A stretch of DNA of 32,351 bases from Pelagibacteraceae bacterium (GTDB lineage: Bacteria; Pseudomonadota; Alphaproteobacteria; HIMB59; GCA-002718135). The notes beneath the pieces were generated by a model, which did no database searches, was not told the DNA's origin, and saw only the letters and a program-made list of their open reading frames with translations. Position numbers and translations under genes: made by a program. Where the stretch lies: NCBI GenBank assembly GCA_017639935.1, contig JAGFWP010000008.1:1-32351 (forward strand). Reading direction: 5' to 3'. Shown here piece after piece: positions 1-7,541 of the stretch. The first letter of the stretch is position 1. The number at the start of each line of letters is the position of its first letter.

Positions 1-362
1 TCATAAAAGAAATTAACCCCGCTGACCCATTTATTATCCGATGACAGATTCCTATAAATAAATCCTATGTTGAGCGTTTGCCTGTCGTTATGATCTGAAA
101 TATTGGTTTGGTTCAACCAAAAGGACTTGTCATTCTCGCTCAAGGATGAAATGACAGAAGCCCTGAAATCACTTTGAAAATCCGTATCCTTGGTTTCAAT
201 TTCAAGATCCGCCTTCTTGATTCCATCAAAGGATGTCAGGTTTCCAAAGGCATCAGAAATTCCACCTGTGATACGGTTGATGACGGATTGTTTATTCGCT
301 TCCTCCGCCCAAAGAAGAGTTGGCAGCAAGACCAATAAAATTACAAACTTTGATTTAAGCAT
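1..362 (-). CDS. Inverse autotransporter (intimin/invasin-like), N-terminal part only
   Basis: This frame is open on the minus strand from ATG at 362 to the window edge (120 codons) and is missing from the ORF track because it has no stop here. It begins with a basic, hydrophobic signal peptide (MLKSKFVILLVLLPTLLWA, cleavage likely before EE). It then has an acidic linker and ends with LNIGFIYRNLSSDNKWVSGV followed by NFFY. That resembles the opening strands of the inverse-autotransporter beta-barrel family, which typically reads roughly LN-G-GYR-L--D--W--G-N-FYD. Such proteins insert a barrel in the outer membrane and export adhesive C-terminal domains. The passenger lies outside the window. 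The gene is divergent from trmL, with a 20-bp palindrome between them. Its G+C is higher than most of the window. The family call rests on a short motif and could still be another outer-membrane barrel. Confidence 0.72.
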   Translation of the reverse strand, partial: MLKSKFVILLVLLPTLLWAEEANKQSVINRITGGISDAFGNLTSFDGIKKADLEIETKDTDFQSDFRASVISSLSENDKSFWLNQTNISDHNDRQTLNIGFIYRNLSSDNKWVSGVNFFY

Positions 363-436
363 TGATATTTTTTTTATACATAAATTATCTGATAAAGTAA
401 GACCAAATATTAATTTTTCATTGAAAAATAGCTCTT

Positions 437-456
437 TTTTTGATTTAAATCAAAAA
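437..456. promoter_or_regulatory. Perfect 20-bp palindrome containing a consensus FNR/FixK-type box
   Basis: The sequence TTTTTGATTTAAATCAAAAA is a perfect palindrome. Its core TTGAT-TTAA-ATCAA (440-453) matches the CRP/FNR-family consensus TTGAT-N4-ATCAA exactly. It ends on the first base of the trmL start codon, where bound protein would be expected to repress. It is centred 84 bp upstream of the autotransporter start, a distance that could allow activation on the minus strand. A GATAAT at 384-389 (minus) is a possible -10. The binding protein is not in this window, so the regulatory role is inference. Confidence 0.5.
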
Positions 457-908
457 TGCGCATAGCCTTATATGAACCTGACATTCCCCAGAATACAGGA
501 AACATTCTTCGCCTGGGCGCTTGTCTTGGACTGAATATCGACATTATTGAGCCGACCGGATACATCTTTGACGATAAGCACCTTAAAAGATCCGCAATGG
601 ATTACATCAAGCATATTGAATATAAAAGACATCTGGATTGGGATTCATTTTTTGTGTGGGCTAAAGATAATGATTTCCGGTTAATACTTTTAACCACAAA
701 GTCTGATAAAAATTATTGTGATTACAGTTTTCAAGAAAATGACATTTTGCTTTTTGGGCGTGAAAGCGCGGGCGTGACGAAAAAAGTTCATAATGCTGTT
801 GATGAAAAATTAACGATACCCATGGTGAAAGGATTGAGGTCTCTTAATGTCAGCAGCGCTGTTGCTCTTGTTGCAGGGGAGGTTTGCCGTCAATTAAATT
901 TATTCTAG
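456..908 (+). CDS. trmL: tRNA (cytidine/uridine-34 2'-O)-methyltransferase TrmL
   Basis: TrmL is a SPOUT-fold enzyme that uses S-adenosylmethionine to methylate the 2'-OH of the wobble nucleotide in certain leucine tRNAs. The protein has 150 residues, close to the usual length of about 155. It starts with the family N-terminus EPDIPQNTGNILRL (residues 7-20). It carries the GRESAG loop (101-106) and the C-terminal knot segment MVKGLRSLNVSSAVA (123-137). The start is set by family alignment, because there is no Shine-Dalgarno sequence and a palindrome abuts the ATG. Its 3' end overlaps that of the convergent pirin gene by 9 bp. The G+C is higher than in the region after 1800. Confidence 0.95.
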   Translation: MRIALYEPDIPQNTGNILRLGACLGLNIDIIEPTGYIFDDKHLKRSAMDYIKHIEYKRHLDWDSFFVWAKDNDFRLILLTTKSDKNYCDYSFQENDILLFGRESAGVTKKVHNAVDEKLTIPMVKGLRSLNVSSAVALVAGEVCRQLNLF

Positions 909-1763
909 TCGTCCCATCTTTCCATTTTGATAGTCAAGCATGGCTTGTCTGATTCCTTCCTCAGTGTTGGCAACAAAAGGTCCGTGACGAGCAATGGGTT
1001 CATTGAGAGTTTTTCCAGAAAGAATTAGATAAGAGCCACTGGATGAGACCGATGCAAGATCAATGCCGTCACTTTCTTGATCAAAATAAATCATCTGTCC
1101 TTTTGATGCTGTTTCATTATTTTTTGCAAACTGTAACTCTCCATCAATGACATAGGCCATGGCTATTTGTTCTTTTGAAACATCAATTGTTATTCCTCCC
1201 GGTGTGCTAAATTGGGCATCAAGGATTGACACTGGCGAATACGTTTGTACCGTTGACTTGGCATCCATGAAGGTTCCAACTAAAACTTTGATTAATATTC
1301 TGTCATTTTCCAATTTAATTACGGGTATTTGGTCTTTGGGAATATGCTGGTAGCGAGGTTTTGCTTTCTTATTTTTTTGAGGTAAGTTTATCCAAATTTG
1401 CAATCCTTGCATAACGCCGCCTTTTTTTTTAAATCCTTCCGTTGCTAATTCAGAATGAATCAAGCCTGATCCTGTAGTCATCCATTGCATGTCCCCCGCT
1501 CTGATAGTCGCCTTGCCTCCCCAAGAATCTTTATGCTCCACTTCACCGCTCAACATGTATGTTATTGCTTCAAAACCACAATGGGGATGCGCGGGGACGC
1601 CCGTCGCACCTCCTGGTGTATAATTTATTGGGCCAAAGTGATCAAACAGCAAAAAAGGGTCTACTTCTCTTAATCCTGGTATTGGAAACGCACGTGTCAC
1701 AGGTATGCCGTCACCCTCAAATGTTTTCAAACAATCTTTTATTTCCGAAACTCTACGACTCAT
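900..1763 (-). CDS. Pirin family protein (cupin)
   Basis: Pirins are bicupin iron proteins. Some bacterial members have quercetinase activity and others regulate metabolic enzymes, so the cellular role here is unknown. The 287-residue length is typical. The N-terminal cupin carries the metal ligands His59 and His61 (in PAHPHCGFE), His103 and Glu105 (in SGLIHSE). The C-terminal half ends with the usual pirin tail containing PIARHGPFVANTEEGIRQA. The gene stands alone on the minus strand, tail to tail with trmL. Local G+C reaches well above 40 percent around its metal-site codons, against roughly 28-30 percent in the neighbouring cca, so recent transfer of this block is possible. Confidence 0.93.
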   Translation of the reverse strand: MSRRVSEIKDCLKTFEGDGIPVTRAFPIPGLREVDPFLLFDHFGPINYTPGGATGVPAHPHCGFEAITYMLSGEVEHKDSWGGKATIRAGDMQWMTTGSGLIHSELATEGFKKKGGVMQGLQIWINLPQKNKKAKPRYQHIPKDQIPVIKLENDRILIKVLVGTFMDAKSTVQTYSPVSILDAQFSTPGGITIDVSKEQIAMAYVIDGELQFAKNNETASKGQMIYFDQESDGIDLASVSSSGSYLILSGKTLNEPIARHGPFVANTEEGIRQAMLDYQNGKMGRLE

Positions 1764-1812
1764 CGCCTACTCTTTTCTATATGAAATTATAATCATCAAA
1801 CAATAAAAATTA

Positions 1813-2610
1813 TTAATCGCTAAAGTATTTATCTACTTCATTCATGCATTTTTGAATTCCCAAATGATAATCATCCCGAATCCACCAATCATTTATCCTT
1901 TTTATTAAATCGTTCTTTAAAGTTGGGTCGTGAAAATCACTCAACGAATTTATTGCATATATATTTTTTAACATTTTCAGTATCTCGCTTCGCATAACTT
2001 CATTGCTTATATGATTATCAATGTTCGGAATATTCCTGCAAAGTATTCTTTCATAATTGTCTAGAATTTTTCTATCCTTGAAGCATCCTAGAAATCTATA
2101 GAAACGTAAAATACGAAGATAATCTTCTTGAATACGTTGCTCAATATCGCCGATAAACCTAATTTGTTGATTGGCTACGTCGCTTTGGCCATCAAAATAA
2201 TCATGTAATGCGCCAGAGGGAAATAGGTACATCGCATTCATTGTAAAATCTCTTCTTAAGGCATCCTTATGCCAATCATTCGTAAATTTTACATCAGTAT
2301 CTCTGCCTTTTTGATTAACGTCTTCTCGTAGAGAAGTTATTTCAAATTTATTATTATTTATTATTGCTAAAATAGAGCCGTACTTTTTTCCATAATCGTC
2401 GAATTTAATATTATTGTTACTCAATACTCTAATTGTTTCTTCAGGTACGCAGTTGATAGCAAAATCAATATCATGGCTCTGAATGCCGGCTAAAACATCT
2501 CTGATGCAACCGCCTACAAAACATATTTCAATATTTTCTTCTGTGAATATTCTAATAACGTCCCGCACGCCTTCTTTAGACATGAATTGATCAATTAATT
2601 TTTCATTCAT
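1813..2610 (-). CDS. cca: CCA tRNA nucleotidyltransferase, C-terminally short
   Basis: This is a class II nucleotidyltransferase of the family that adds or repairs the CCA end of tRNAs. Head-domain motifs are present: FVGGCIRD (31-38), the metal pair DID (47-49), EITSLRED (90-97), RRDFTMNAM (119-127) and RILRFYRF (166-173). A neck-like helix follows (NHISNEVMRSEILKML). The protein has only 265 residues, while bacterial family members are usually near 370-410, so most of the body and tail that grip the tRNA are missing. Only about 50 bp separate its stop from the pirin start, leaving no room for a frameshifted remainder. It lies 28 bp downstream of panC and is probably co-transcribed with it. 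A poly(A) polymerase-like activity cannot be excluded. Confidence 0.85.
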   Translation of the reverse strand: MNEKLIDQFMSKEGVRDVIRIFTEENIEICFVGGCIRDVLAGIQSHDIDFAINCVPEETIRVLSNNNIKFDDYGKKYGSILAIINNNKFEITSLREDVNQKGRDTDVKFTNDWHKDALRRDFTMNAMYLFPSGALHDYFDGQSDVANQQIRFIGDIEQRIQEDYLRILRFYRFLGCFKDRKILDNYERILCRNIPNIDNHISNEVMRSEILKMLKNIYAINSLSDFHDPTLKNDLIKRINDWWIRDDYHLGIQKCMNEVDKYFSD

Positions 2611-2638
2611 ATTGTTTATTTTTCTTTATTAAATTGCC

Positions 2639-3472
2639 TTAATATAAAATAAAATTATCAATTACCCTTACGTCTCCTACATACATTGCAATAAAAAGTC
2701 TTGATTTATTACATGTGTTAGAAAATGATAAATTTTCCTCATCGCGGATTTCTGTGTAGTCTATTTTTTTTACCCCCCTCTGCTTAAGTATGGATTTAAA
2801 ATCCGATAAACTAACTGCATCAATGTCATTTTTTAATTTTGTAATCAGCAAGTTAATCTGATAAGCGCATTTATCAAAAACTTTCCTATCGTTCTCTGAA
2901 AAGTTATTAAACCGAGAAGATAAGCTTATGCCATTTCGTAAACGAACAGAAGGACAGGCGTGAATTTCAATATTTAATTTCAATCGTTGACAAAGTGACT
3001 GAATAATTTTTAGTTGTTGAAAATCTTTTTCTCCAAAAAATACATGATCAGGGTGGGTTGTCCTTAACAGAGATTCAACTACCGTAGTTACGCCATCAAA
3101 GTGACCTGGCCGAAATTTATCACACAGGATGTTCCTAAATTCGTCTACTGTTTTTTTTGACTTAAGACCTTTGGGATACATTTCTTCCTGTGTTGGAAAA
3201 TATAAAGCGTCACAATTAACAGCTCTGAGTTTTTCAATATCCTTTTCTTCTTCCCTTGGATAATGAAGGTAGTCTTCTTTGTCGTTGAACTGCGTGGGAT
3301 TAATATAAATTGTTGCTAGCGAAAAAAATTTATTTTGAGTTGATTTTTTTACGAGTGAAAGGTGCCCCTCATGAATGCTCCCCATGGTTGGTATTAAGCC
3401 TACTTGAAGATCTTTTTTTCTCATTCGTGCAAAAAGATGGTCTAATTCTTTTCTATTTCTTAATATTTGCAT
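2639..3472 (-). CDS. panC: Pantothenate synthetase
   Basis: PanC joins pantoate and beta-alanine with ATP hydrolysis in vitamin B5 and coenzyme A synthesis in the cytosol. The 277-residue protein carries PTMGSIHEGH (28-37), the nucleotidyltransferase HIGH-type motif, then NPTQF (58-62), the central FFGEKDFQQL segment, and the KMSKS-like SLSSRF segment. The latter reads RLRNGISLSSRFN, slightly divergent from the common DGLAMSSRN. It is divergent from rpmH across a 71-bp promoter region and is followed by cca 28 bp downstream. No panB or panD lies in the window. Confidence 0.96.
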   Translation of the reverse strand: MQILRNRKELDHLFARMRKKDLQVGLIPTMGSIHEGHLSLVKKSTQNKFFSLATIYINPTQFNDKEDYLHYPREEEKDIEKLRAVNCDALYFPTQEEMYPKGLKSKKTVDEFRNILCDKFRPGHFDGVTTVVESLLRTTHPDHVFFGEKDFQQLKIIQSLCQRLKLNIEIHACPSVRLRNGISLSSRFNNFSENDRKVFDKCAYQINLLITKLKNDIDAVSLSDFKSILKQRGVKKIDYTEIRDEENLSFSNTCNKSRLFIAMYVGDVRVIDNFILY

Positions 3473-3490
3473 TTGAGAACTACTATCTAT

Positions 3491-3519
3491 TTGACTTATA
3501 CATCATCAATTCGTAATAG
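3491..3519 (+). promoter_or_regulatory. Candidate sigma-70-type promoter of the rpmH operon
   Basis: TTGACT (3491-3496) and TAATAG (3514-3519) are separated by exactly 17 bases and lie 25 bp upstream of the rpmH ATG. The -35 matches five of six consensus bases and the -10 is weaker. The site sits in the short divergent gap with panC, where a ribosomal-protein promoter is expected. An AGGTAAG element just before the rpmH start can serve as the ribosome binding site. The call is made by eye only. Confidence 0.5.
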
Positions 3520-3543
3520 AGGTCATTTTTTAGGTAAGATATT

Positions 3544-3681
3544 ATGGTGAAAAGAACATATCAACCAAGCAGAGTAGTGAGAAAAAGACGTCATGGATTT
3601 CGTGCTCGTATGGCAACAAAGGCTGGAAGGCAAATCATAAACCGTCGCCGAGCTAAAGGAAGAGCCCAACTTAGCGCTTAA
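3544..3681 (+). CDS. rpmH: 50S ribosomal protein L34
   Basis: L34 is a small, very basic protein of the large ribosomal subunit. The gene is absent from the ORF track because of its size. The translation is 45 residues, starts [20 protein letters not shown] and ends [12 protein letters not shown], which is the full L34 pattern, including the usual RMATKAGR segment. An AGGTAAG sequence precedes the ATG by a few bases, and a candidate promoter lies just upstream. It opens the classical rpmH-rnpA-yidD-yidC operon, and rnpA begins 10 bp after its stop. Confidence 0.97.
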   Translation: MVKRTYQPSRVVRKRRHGFRARMATKAGRQIINRRRAKGRAQLSA

Positions 3682-3691
3682 GTGAGGCCGG

Positions 3692-4024
3692 ATGGCCCTA
3701 ACATTGCAAACCATTAAGAATAGATCAACGTTTGTTCACATACGTAATAGTGGCAATTTTATTAAAGGAGAATTTATTAATGTGCAATTTCTAGAGGATT
3801 CAAGTTTAAATGGAGCCATGGCCGTTGGATTTACCGCTACTAAGAAAGTGGGAAATGCCGTTAAACGAAATAAGGCCAAACGATTGATGAGAGAACTAGC
3901 AAGAAAAGTACTGATAAAATATGGTAAAATAAATTCTTATTATGTGCTAATAGCAAAAAATTCAATTTTTAGCGCGTCCTTTGCAACACTAGAAATGGAG
4001 TTAATAAAATTAATTTCATGTTAA
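3692..4024 (+). CDS. rnpA: Ribonuclease P protein component
   Basis: RnpA binds the RNase P RNA and helps it remove 5' leaders from precursor tRNAs. The 110-residue length fits. The signature helix GNAVKRNKAKRLMREL (54-69) matches the family RNR motif, with the basic residues that contact the RNA. TATKKVGNA before it is also typical. The start ATG follows a GTGAGG sequence, 10 bp after rpmH. Its last codons overlap the yidD start by 7 bp, which suggests translational coupling. The RNase P RNA gene is not in this window. Confidence 0.95.
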   Translation: MALTLQTIKNRSTFVHIRNSGNFIKGEFINVQFLEDSSLNGAMAVGFTATKKVGNAVKRNKAKRLMRELARKVLIKYGKINSYYVLIAKNSIFSASFATLEMELIKLISC

Positions 4025-4275
4025 AAAAATACCTAAATAACTTATTAATTATGCCAGTGATTGCAATCATCAAGACATATCAACTTCTCCTAAGCCCAAT
4101 TCTAAAAACAAATTGTCGGTATCTGCCTACATGTTCAGAGTATTCCATTACGGCTTTGAAAGAACACGGATTATTAAATGGATTCTATCATTCCTTAAAA
4201 AGGATTTTAAAGTGCCACCCTCTGGGTGGACATGGATATGATCCGGTTCCTAAAAAAATAAATAAGAAAATTTAA
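4018..4275 (+). CDS. yidD: Membrane protein insertion efficiency factor YidD
   Basis: YidD is a small inner-membrane-associated protein that assists the Sec/YidC insertion route. The 85-residue protein has the family core in full: YQLLLSP (21-27), then CRYLPTCSEYS (33-43) with its conserved cysteines, HG--NG, and KRILKCHPLGGHGYDPVP (61-78). An amphipathic N-terminal helix is present. It overlaps rnpA by 7 bp, and yidC begins 1 bp after its stop, so the three genes are almost certainly one transcript. Confidence 0.96.
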   Translation: MLKKYLNNLLIMPVIAIIKTYQLLLSPILKTNCRYLPTCSEYSITALKEHGLLNGFYHSLKRILKCHPLGGHGYDPVPKKINKKI

Positions 4276-4276
4276 T

Positions 4277-6016
4277 ATGGGAGAACAAAAAAATTTATTT
4301 TTAGCAATTGGTTTGTCTGTGGCTATTATAGTTATTTTTCAAATCCTTTTTCCTCAGCAAACTGCTATGACTCCTCCTGCAAAAAATGAGGTAGAGCAAA
4401 TACAACCAGCAACATCAATTGATGATATTCAAGCAATTTCAAAAGAAACTATTAGAACAAAAGAAGAAGTTATTGCAATTGATGATCGTGTCTTAATCAA
4501 CACCCCTTCATTAAAGGGTTCTATCAATTTAAAAGGTGCAATACTAGATGATCTTATACTTTTAAATTATAAAAAAACTCTTGATGAAAATTCAAAAAAT
4601 ATCAGTTTATTTTTACCAGATGGAACGTCTAATCCTTATTATGTAGAGATTGGATGGAAAACACTTAACAATAAAGCCTCATTGATTGCTTTGCCAACTC
4701 TAGATACTGATTGGAAAGCAACATCATCTTCTTTGGAACCAGGGGCTCCTGTCTCATTACTATGGACTAATGATCAAAATATCACATTTAAAATTCATTT
4801 TTCAGTTGACGAAAATTATTTATTTACCGTTTCTCAAGAAATTGAGAATAATAGTTCTTCAATTATTGAAGTTTTTCCTTACCGATTAATTAAAAGAATT
4901 AACATGCCTGATACAATAAATTTTTTCATTCTTCATGAAGGATTGATAAGTTTATTAAATGATGAGTTGCTTGAAAAAAAATATTCTGCATTACTTGATG
5001 ATTGCTCATCAACAAATAATATAAAAAGTTTATTTTGTGACCAAAAAGCAACTGGTGGATGGTTAGGTTTCACAGATAAATATTGGATGACGGCTCTTAT
5101 TCCTGATCAAAACGAGTCAATAAGTGTTAATTACCGACACGGAAATAATGGAAGAGATAATTTTAGAGTAGGTTATGTTGGGCAAATTTTTAAAATAAAA
5201 CCAAACACTACAAACACCTATAATGGTAAAATTTTTGCTGGTGCTAAAGTTCTAAAGATACTTAAACTGTATCAAAAAGAACATAATATTAATCGTTTTG
5301 ATGATTCTATTGATTGGGGCTGGTTTAGTTTTTTAACAAAACCAATATTTATTGCTATTAATTGGTTTTATGGTCTGGTGGGAAATTTTGGAATAGCAAT
5401 TATTTCATTTACAATTCTTATGAGGCTTATTTTATTTCCTCTTGCTCATACGTCTTTTAAGTCAATGGCTAAAATGAAAAAACTACAACCTGAGATGCAG
5501 CGTTTGAAAGAAACATACCCTGATGACCGTAAAAAAATGCAGCAAGAACTAATGGTCCTCTATAAAAAAGAAGGGGCCAATCCTGTAGCCGGGTGTTTAC
5601 CTATGATAGTTCAGATACCAATATTCTTTTCTTTATACAAGGTTCTATTTGTTACAATTGAAATGTATCATGCTCCATTTTACGGATGGATTCATGATCT
5701 ATCAGCTCCTGACCCTTTAGGATTAATTACACTATTTGGAATAGTTCCGTGGAATTTTCCAGGTTTTTTATCCATTGTTAATATTGGCATATTGCCTATT
5801 TTCATGGGATTCACAATGTGGCTGCAACAAAAACTCAATCCAGCGCCAGCTGATCCGACACAAGCTAAAATTTTCGCCTTCCTGCCATTTGTCTTTACTT
5901 TCATATTAGCGGGTTTTGCCGCGGGACTTGTTCTGTATTGGTCAGTAAACAACATCCTGTCAATTGCACAGCAATGGTTCATACAAAAAAAAATATTAGC
6001 AAAAAAAGATGCCTAA
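4277..6016 (+). CDS. yidC: Membrane protein insertase YidC
   Basis: YidC inserts and folds inner-membrane proteins, alone or with SecYEG. The 579-residue length is that of the Gram-negative form. There is one N-terminal transmembrane helix (about 6-24), a large periplasmic P1 domain (about 50-340), and the conserved C-terminal bundle starting near NWFYGLVGNFGIAI. A cytoplasmic hairpin, KSMAKMKKLQPEMQRLKE, is followed by GCLPMIVQIPIFFSLYKVLF and a last helix. The hydrophilic-groove arginine is likely that in ILMRLILFPL. It overlaps engB by 8 bp. Confidence 0.97.
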   Translation: MGEQKNLFLAIGLSVAIIVIFQILFPQQTAMTPPAKNEVEQIQPATSIDDIQAISKETIRTKEEVIAIDDRVLINTPSLKGSINLKGAILDDLILLNYKKTLDENSKNISLFLPDGTSNPYYVEIGWKTLNNKASLIALPTLDTDWKATSSSLEPGAPVSLLWTNDQNITFKIHFSVDENYLFTVSQEIENNSSSIIEVFPYRLIKRINMPDTINFFILHEGLISLLNDELLEKKYSALLDDCSSTNNIKSLFCDQKATGGWLGFTDKYWMTALIPDQNESISVNYRHGNNGRDNFRVGYVGQIFKIKPNTTNTYNGKIFAGAKVLKILKLYQKEHNINRFDDSIDWGWFSFLTKPIFIAINWFYGLVGNFGIAIISFTILMRLILFPLAHTSFKSMAKMKKLQPEMQRLKETYPDDRKKMQQELMVLYKKEGANPVAGCLPMIVQIPIFFSLYKVLFVTIEMYHAPFYGWIHDLSAPDPLGLITLFGIVPWNFPGFLSIVNIGILPIFMGFTMWLQQKLNPAPADPTQAKIFAFLPFVFTFILAGFAAGLVLYWSVNNILSIAQQWFIQKKILAKKDA

Positions 6017-6638
6017 TGGAAATCGCTCACTAAACTTATTCTTCTCCCAAAATAATTTTTTGGGTTCTTTCAATGATATTCATAAAATCCCTAATAATAA
6101 TTTTCCTGAATGTTGCTTTATCGGACGCTCCAATGTTGGTAAATCAAGCATTATTAATGCTATTACCAAAACAAAAAAATTGGCTAAAATAAGCAAAACT
6201 CCAGGAAGAACACAATCAGTAAATTTGTTCGAAATTAACAAAGCTATCAATATTGTGGATTTACCAGGATATGGGTATGCTAAAATATCAAAAAATATTC
6301 GAGATCAATTATCGAACTTAATAGAATCCTATATTACAAATAGAGAAAATCTTGCGAAAGTTTTTGTTTTGATTGATTGTAAGGTAGGCATAAAAAGCTC
6401 TGATATTGATATTTTTGATTCAATTACTTCTTCCAATAAAAATTTTTCCATAGTACTCACTAAAACTGACAAATGTTCGACCAATTTTATTCAAAGCCAG
6501 ATGGCTTCAATTTTGACCTTGATGAAAAACTATCAAAAAAACTTTATGAAGATTCATGCCTGTAGTAGTAAAAACAATAATGGGATATTAGATATACAAA
6601 AAGATATATTTAATTTATCAAAACGTCATGAAATTTGA
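6009..6638 (+). CDS. engB: Ribosome biogenesis GTP-binding protein EngB/YsxC
   Basis: EngB is a TrmE/Era-like GTPase needed for late assembly of the large ribosomal subunit. The 209-residue protein shows G1 GRSNVGKS (39-46), G2 TPGRT (64-68) with the family-typical TQSVNLF after it, G3 DLPGYGYA (84-91) and G4 TKTDK (near 151). A final SSK element fits G5. The start overlaps the end of yidC by 8 bp, and the stop overlaps argB by 11 bp. The chosen ATG gives a normal-length N-terminal extension. Confidence 0.95.
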   Translation: MPNGNRSLNLFFSQNNFLGSFNDIHKIPNNNFPECCFIGRSNVGKSSIINAITKTKKLAKISKTPGRTQSVNLFEINKAINIVDLPGYGYAKISKNIRDQLSNLIESYITNRENLAKVFVLIDCKVGIKSSDIDIFDSITSSNKNFSIVLTKTDKCSTNFIQSQMASILTLMKNYQKNFMKIHACSSKNNNGILDIQKDIFNLSKRHEI

Positions 6639-7539
6639 TTTTTTATCAGAAAGCGATCAAGCTTATTTTATTCATAAAGCCTCAACATTAGTGGAGGCTT
6701 TGCCCTATATTAGACAACACTCAGGAAAGAAAATTGTTATTAAATATGGCGGGCATGCAATGGGAAATTCAAAATTAGCAGAAAGTTTTTCAAAGGATGT
6801 TGGTTTATTAAAAGAGGTTGGAATAGACCCGATAGTGGTTCATGGAGGTGGGCCTCAAATAGGAGAAATGTTGAAGAAAAAAAACATTAACAGCAATTTT
6901 ATTGAAGGACTAAGAGTGACAGATGAAGAGACGGTTAAGGTTGTAGAAGAAGTACTGTCAAAAGATATTAATAAAAAAATCGTTAATGACATTAATGCAA
7001 CGGGCGGAAAAGCGGTCGGGCTGGCTGGGAATAAAAATGGTCTTATTGAAGCAAAAAAACTCCATATAGATTTTAAAGACAGTGATTCTAATATTGAAAA
7101 AATACTTGATTTAGGGTTTGTTGGTAAGCCAACACAAATTGCGACGAATATTATTTACGATAGTATCGCAAAAGGCTTCATCCCTGTCATAGCCCCCTTG
7201 GGAAAAGACAACTACGGCAATACATATAATATTAACGCGGACACCATAGCTGGAGCAATTGCAGAATCAATGAAAGCGGATAAGCTTCTTCTTTTAACTG
7301 ATGTTGCCGGCATTCTTGATCAAGATGATAAATTAATATCTTCCTTATCTATTGTTGAAGCAAAAAAAATCATTCATGAAAAATATGTTGCTGGAGGAAT
7401 GAAGCCAAAGATTTCTACTTGCATTAATGCAATTGACCAGGGAGTCAAACAGGCCACCATACTTGATGGCCGAATTCCTCACTCATTAATTTTAGAATTA
7501 TTTACAGAACATGGTATAGGGACACAGATTTATTCCTAA
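6628..7539 (+). CDS. argB: Acetylglutamate kinase
   Basis: ArgB phosphorylates N-acetylglutamate with ATP, the second step of arginine (ornithine) synthesis. The 303-residue protein has the amino-acid-kinase fold motifs IKYGGHAMGN (38-47), VVHGGGPQIGEML, GLRVTDEETV and the late KLLLLTDVAGIL and VAGGMKPK segments. The long N-terminal helix before the kinase core (AYFIHKASTLVEALPYI) is found in hexameric, arginine-feedback-sensitive enzymes, so allosteric inhibition by arginine is likely but inferred. It overlaps engB by 11 bp and precedes the HAD gene by 2 bp. Confidence 0.97.
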   Translation: MKFDFLSESDQAYFIHKASTLVEALPYIRQHSGKKIVIKYGGHAMGNSKLAESFSKDVGLLKEVGIDPIVVHGGGPQIGEMLKKKNINSNFIEGLRVTDEETVKVVEEVLSKDINKKIVNDINATGGKAVGLAGNKNGLIEAKKLHIDFKDSDSNIEKILDLGFVGKPTQIATNIIYDSIAKGFIPVIAPLGKDNYGNTYNINADTIAGAIAESMKADKLLLLTDVAGILDQDDKLISSLSIVEAKKIIHEKYVAGGMKPKISTCINAIDQGVKQATILDGRIPHSLILELFTEHGIGTQIYS

Positions 7540-7541
7540 CA

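Noticed and set aside
190-465. Plus-strand 91-residue ORF of the track
   Set aside because: It lies mostly antisense to the inverse autotransporter start and its end overlaps trmL. The composition and lack of any motif mark it as a shadow frame.
5692-5982. Minus-strand 96-residue ORF inside yidC
   Set aside because: It is fully antisense to the conserved transmembrane part of yidC and has no independent signal.
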